A DNA stretch of 64,000 nt from Petrolisthes cinctipes (lineage: Eukaryota; Arthropoda; Malacostraca; Decapoda; Porcellanidae). The stretch lies in NCBI GenBank assembly GCA_033782935.1, contig JAWQEG010001306.1:2356001-2420000 (forward strand), given 5' to 3'. The notes under the pieces are model-generated. The model had not been told where the DNA came from and did not search any database. It saw only the letters and a program-made list of their open reading frames with translations. A program made the translations under genes and the position numbers. Positions 59,529 through 64,000 of the stretch are shown here, piece by piece (positions within the stretch are counted from its first letter, which is position 1; each line of letters starts with the position of its first letter).

Positions 59529-60895
59529 ATGCTCAAAACATACTGAAAATCGATCTTTTAGGTGCACAAAAGTCGATATGTGCATGCATCTTCAGTACCC
59601 GTTTATATCTCAAATTCAGGCTCAAAACACCCGAAAATTCAATATTTTGGGGTCCCAGAAGCAATCTGTACATACCTACTCAGTGTTAGAGTATTTTCAA
59701 AATACAGGCCCAAAACATGCTGAAAATCGATATTTTAGATGCCCAAAGTCAATATGTGCATGTATCTTCTTTACCCGTTTATATCTCAAATTCAGGCTCA
59801 AAACACCCGAAAATTCAATATTTTGGGGTCCCAGAAGCAATCTGTACATGCCTACACAGTGCTAGAATATTTTCAAAATATAGGCTAAAAACATGCTAAA
59901 AATCGACATTTTAGGTGCCAAAAAATCGATATCTCAAATTCAGTCCCAAAACACCCGAAAATTCGATATTTAGAGGTCCCAGAAGGTATCTGTACATGCC
60001 TACTCCGTGTTAGAGTATTTTCAAAATACAGGCCAAAAACATACTGAAAATCGATCTTTTAGGTGCCCAAAAGTCGATATGTGCATGCATCTTCTGTACC
60101 CGTTTATATCTCAAATTCTGGCCCTAAACACCCGAAAATTCGATATTTTGGGGTCCCAGAAGCGATCTGTACATGCCTACTCCGTGTTAGAGTATTTTCA
60201 AAATTCAGGCCCAAAACATGCTGAAAATCGATATTTTTGGTGCCCAAAGTCAATATGTGCATGTATCTTCTGTACCCGTTTATATATCAAATTCAGGCTC
60301 AAAACACCCGAAAATTCAATATTTTGGGGTCCCAGAAGCAATCTGTACAGTGCTAGAATATTTTCAAAATATAGGCTAAAAACATGCTAAAAATCGATCT
60401 TTTAGGTGCCAAAAAGTCGATATCTCAAATTCAGTTCCAAAACACCCGAAAATTCGATATTTAGGGGTCCCAGAAGCGATCTGTACATGCCTACTCCGTG
60501 TTGGAGTATTTTCAAAATACATGCTCAAAACATACTGAAAATCGATCTTTTAGGTGCACAAAAGTCGATATGTGCATGCATCTTCAGTACCCGTTTATAT
60601 CTCAAATTCAGGCTCAAAACACCCGAAAATTCAATATTTTGGGGTCCCAGAAGCAATCTGTACATGCGTACTCAGTATTAGAGTATTTTCAAAGTACAGG
60701 CCAAAAACATGGTGAAAATCGATATTTTAGATGCCCAAAGTCAATATGTGCATGTATCTTCTGTACCCGTTTATATCTCAAATTCAGGCTCAAAACACCC
60801 GAAAATTCAATATTTTGGGGTCCCAGAAGCAATCTGTACATGCCTACACAGTGCTAGAATATTTTCAAAATATAGGCTAAAAACATGCTAAAAAT
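59529..60895 (+). repeat. 1.37-kb segment, copy 2 of the 9289-bp-offset duplication
   Basis: Partner of 50240-51606. Private changes here include CATACCTACTCAG near 59672, CAGTATTAGAG near 60673, TTCAAAGTACAGG near 60688 and CATGGTGAAAATC near 60709. The match ends at the palindromic AAAATTGCAATTTT (60891-60904), which replaces AAAATCGACATTTT. Confidence 0.82.
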
Positions 60896-60904
60896 TGCAA
60901 TTTT
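60891..60904. other. Private perfect 14-bp palindrome AAAATTGCAATTTT
   Basis: In other 148-bp monomers this site reads AAAATCGACATTTT or, after a CpG-to-TpG change, AAAATTGACATTTT (near 54736 and 58896). Here a further AC-to-CA change makes the 14 bases fully self-complementary. I see it only once in the window. Confidence 0.6.
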
Positions 60905-61842
60905 AGGTGCCAAAAAATCGATATCTCAAATTCAGTTCCAAAACACCCGATAAATTCGATATTTAGAGGTCCCAGAAGGTATCTGTACATGCCTACTCCG
61001 TGTTAGAGTATTTTCAAAATTCAAGCCAAAAACATACTGAAAATCGATATTTTAAGTGCCCAAAAGTCGATATGTGCATGCATCTTCTGTACCCGTTTAT
61101 ATCTCAAATTCTGTCCCTAAACACCCGAAAATTCGATATTTTGGGGTCCCAGAAGCAATCTGTACATGCCTACTCCGTGTTAGAGTATTTTCAAAATTCA
61201 GGCCCAAAACATGCTGAAAATCGATATTTTTGGTGCCCAAAGTCAATATGTGCATGTATCTTCTGTACCCGTTTATATCTCAAATTCAGGCTCAAAACAC
61301 CCGAAAATTCAATATTTTGGGGTCCCAGAAGCAATCTGTACATGCCTACACAGTCCTAGAATATTTTCAAAATATAGGCTAAAAACATGCTAAATATCGA
61401 CATTTTAGGTGCCAAAAAATCGATATCTCAAATTCAGTCCCAAAACACCCGAAAATTCGATATTAGAGGTCCCAGAAGGTATCTGTACACGCCTACTCCG
61501 TGTTAGAGTATTTTCAAAATACAGGCCAAAAACATACTGAAAATCGATCTTTTAGGTGCCCAAAAGTCGATATGTGCATGCATCTTCTGTACCCGTTTAT
61601 ATCTCAAATTCTGGCCCTAAACACCCGAAAATTCGATATTTTGGGGTCCCAGAAGCGATCTGTACATGCCTACTCCGTGTTAGAGTATTTTCAAAATTCA
61701 GGCCCAAAACATGCTGAAAATCGATATTTTTGGTGCCCAAAGTCAATATGTGCATGTATCTTCTGTACCCGTTTATATATCAAATTCAGGCTCAAAACAC
61801 CCGAAAATTCAATATTTTGGGGTCCCAGAACTAATCTGTACA

Positions 61843-61990
61843 GTGCTAGAATATTTTCAAAATATAGGCTAAAAACATGCTAAAAATCCATCTTTTAGGT
61901 GCCAAAAAGTCGATATCTCAAATTCAGGCTCAAAACACCCGAAAATTCAATATTTTGGGGTCCCAGAAGCAATCTGTACATGCCTACTCA
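61843..61990 (+). repeat. Hybrid 148-bp monomer followed by another 148-bp monomer
   Basis: It starts GTGCTAGAATATTTTC with the usual 29-bp deletion, but its tail reads AATTCAGGCTCAAAACACCC, ATTCAATATTTTGGGG and AGCAATCTG like the full-length b or e type. The next monomer, at 61991, is also 148 bp long, so two deleted monomers stand side by side, unlike the normal 177-176/166-148 order. The switch point at ATATCTC (61913) is the left edge of the 6622-bp-offset segment. Confidence 0.8.
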
Positions 61991-62905
61991 GTGCTAGAAT
62001 ATTTTCAAAATATAGGCTAAAAACATGCTAAAAATCGATCTTTTAGGTGCCAAAAAGTCGATATCTCAAATTCAGTCCCAAACACCCGAAAATTCGATAT
62101 TTAGGGGTCCCAGAAGCGATCTGTACATGCCTACTCTGTGTTAGAGTATTTTCAAAATACATGCTCAAATCATACTGAAAATCGATCTTTTAGGTGCACA
62201 AAAGTCGATATGTGCATGCATCTTCAGTACCCGTTTATATCTCAAATTGAGGCTCAAAACACCCGAAAATTCAATATTTTGGGGTCCCAGAAGCAATCTG
62301 TACATGCCTACTCAGTGTTAGAGTATTTTCAAAATACAGGCCCAAAACATGCTGAAAATCGATATTTTAGATGCCCAAAGTCAATATGTGCATGTATCTT
62401 CTGTACCCGTTTATATCTCAAATTCAGGCTCAAAACACCCGAAAATTCAATATTTTGGGATCCCAGAAGCAATCTGTACATGCCTACACAGTGCTAGAAT
62501 ATTTTCAAAATATAGGCTAAAAACATGCTAAATATCGACATTTTACGTGCCAAAAAATCGATATCTCAAATTCAGTCCCAAAACACCCGAAAATTCGATA
62601 TTTAGGGGTCCCAGAAGGTATCTGTACATGCCTACTCCGTGTTAGAGTATTTTAAAAATACAGGCCAAAAACATACTGAAAATCGATCTTTTAGGTGCCC
62701 AAAAGTCGATATGTGCATGCATCTTCTGTACCCGTTTATATCTCAAATTCTGGCCCTAAACACCCGAAAATTCGATATTTTGGGGTCCCAGAAGCGATCT
62801 GTACATGCCTACTCCGTGTTAGAGTATTTTCAAAATTCAGGCCCAAAACATGCTGAAAATCGATATTTTTGGTGCCCAAAGTCAATATGTGCATGTATCT
62901 TCTGT
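61913..62905 (+). repeat. 1-kb segment, copy 2 of the 6622-bp-offset duplication
   Basis: Partner of 55291-56283, sharing the CCCAAACACCC one-base loss, CTCAAATCATACTG, AAATTGAGGCTC, TTTTGGGATCCC and ATTTTACGTGCC. The match ends at 62906, where this copy has CTGTTCCCG and then continues into CTGGCCCTAAACAC, a mosaic seen also near 30620. Confidence 0.85.
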
Positions 62906-64000
62906 TCCCGTTTATATCTCAAATTCTGGCCCTAAACACCCGAAAATTCGATATTTTGGGGTCCCAGAAGCGATCTGTACATGCCTACTCCGTGTTAGAG
63001 TATTTTCAAAATTCAGGCCCAAAACATGCTGAAAATCGATATTTTTGGTGCCCAAAGTCAATATGTGCATGTATCTTCTGTACCCGTTTATATCTCAAAT
63101 TCAGGCTCAAAACACCCGAAAATTCAATATTTTGGGGTCCCAGAAGCAATCTGTACAGTGCTAGAATATTTACAAAATATAGGCTAAAAACATGCTAAAA
63201 ATCGATCTTTTAGGTGCCAAAAAGTCGATATCTCAAATTCAGTCCCAAAACACCCGAAAATTCGATATTTAGGGGTCCCAGAAGCGATCTGTACATGCCT
63301 ACTCCGTGTTAGAGTATTTTCAAAATACATGCTCAAAACATACTGAATATCGATCTTTTAGGTGCACAAAAGTCGATATGTGCATGCATCTTCAGTACCC
63401 GTTTATATCTCAAATTCAGGCTCAAAACACCCGAAAATTCGATATTTTGGGGTCCCAGAAGCGATCTGTACATGCCTACTCCGTGTTAGAGTATTTTCAA
63501 AATTCAGGCCCAAAACATGCTGAAAATCGATATTTTTGGTGCCCAAAGTCAATATGTGCATGTATCTTCTGTTCCTGTTTATATCTCAAATTCAGGCTCA
63601 AAACACCCGAAAATTCAATATTTTGGGGTCCCAGAAGCAATCTGTACATGCCTACACAGTGCTAGAATATTTTCAAAATATAGGCTAAAAACATGCTAAA
63701 AATCGACATTTTAGGCGCCAAAAAATCTATATCTCAAATTCAGTCCCAAAACACCCGAAAATTCGATATTTAGAGGTCCCAGAAGGTATCTGTACATGCC
63801 TACTCCGTGTTAGAGTATTTTCAAAATACAGGCCAAAAACATACTGAAAATCGATCTTTTAGGTGCCCAAAAGTCGATATGTGCATGCATCTTCTGTACC
63901 CGTTTATATCTCAAATTCTGGCCCTAAACACCCGAAAATTCGATATTTTGGGGTCCCAGAAGCGATCTGTACATGCCTACTCCGTGTTAGAGTATTTTCA
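62906..64000 (+). repeat. Right-hand end of the window, still in the array
   Basis: Trimers continue from 63306 with the usual features. The monomer at 63306 carries CTGAATATCG and matches 56508, which has the same change. GTTCCTGTTTATATC near 63573 and AAATCTATATCTC near 63723 are local variants. The last base falls in a GTGTTAGAGTATTTTCA monomer head, so the array runs past the window. Confidence 0.85.

Larger units (their letters stand above)
1..64000 (+). repeat. Higher-order satellite DNA array filling the window
   Basis: Every stretch I read is a copy of one AT-rich monomer that begins GTGTTAGAGTATTTTC or GTGCTAGAATATTTTC and ends near CTGTACATGCCTACTC. All copies point the same way. 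No unique sequence, transposon end, long poly-A tract, microsatellite or inverted segment interrupts the array, and both window edges lie inside a monomer. Monomer starts fall at regular spacings of 177/178, 176 or 166, and 148 bp, giving roughly 390 monomers. Long uninterrupted arrays of monomers in the 150-180 bp range with higher-order structure are typical of centromeric or pericentromeric satellites in plants and animals. That role is inferred here, not shown. I do not recognise the family. Confidence 0.97.

Noticed and set aside
1..64000. Transposon, retroelement or endogenous viral insertion
   Set aside because: I found no terminal repeats, target-site duplications, poly-A tails or break in monomer register. 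All length changes are explained by loss or gain of satellite sequence.
1..64000. rRNA, tRNA or other structured RNA gene
   Set aside because: No stretch departs from the monomer, and the monomer shows no tRNA- or 5S-like A and B boxes or cloverleaf that I could recognise.

Overview
The whole 64-kb window is tandemly repeated satellite DNA. I see no gene, RNA gene, transposon, promoter or unique sequence in it. Every kilobase is built from copies, all in the same orientation, of one AT-rich monomer (66 G/C out of 177 in a type-a monomer counted by hand, about 37%). Both window edges cut through a monomer, so the array continues on both sides. This points to eukaryotic heterochromatin, most likely a centromeric or pericentromeric array or a large heterochromatic block. 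Monomer length and the CpG-to-CpA pattern would suit a plant or an animal with CpG methylation. I do not recognise the satellite family and do not name a species.

The array is hierarchical. (1) A full monomer is about 177 bp and is itself a diverged dimer of two subunits of about 88 bp, about two-thirds identical by hand alignment. (2) Three length classes of monomer follow one another: 177 bp, 176 or 166 bp, and 148 bp. The 148-bp class has lost 29 bp in the middle, and the 166-bp class has lost 10 bp at its end. (3) They form trimeric higher-order repeats (HORs) of 501 bp (177+176+148) or 491 bp (177+166+148). (4) In the left part the two trimers alternate as a 992-bp hexamer, a-b-c-d-e-f. 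(5) Larger segments are duplicated at offsets of 855, 1483, 1669, 1808, 3323, 3960, 4962, 6455, 6622 and 9289 bp.

Layout: 1-11.2 kb is very regular trimers, with the 992-bp hexamer at 449-3590 and a near-copy of 1997-4898 at 5957-8858. From 11.2 to 17.7 kb there are trimers with occasional dimers caused by loss of a monomer. From 17.7 to 30.9 kb the order is irregular, with 325-bp dimers, extra 177-bp monomers and nested 855-bp and 3323-bp duplications. From 30.9 to 43.85 kb two 6455-bp copies lie head to tail and match at every variant I compared. From 43.85 to 64 kb there are nested 1669-bp and 1808-bp duplications, then older segmental copies with more private point variants and small indels.

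The many open frames of 60-197 codons on the + strand are a by-product of the repeat: 177 and 501 are multiples of three and one frame of the 177-bp monomer has no stop. I annotate none as a gene. The interest of the window lies in its repeat architecture and in the record of unequal crossover, gene conversion and possible methylation-linked mutation, not in an encoded system.
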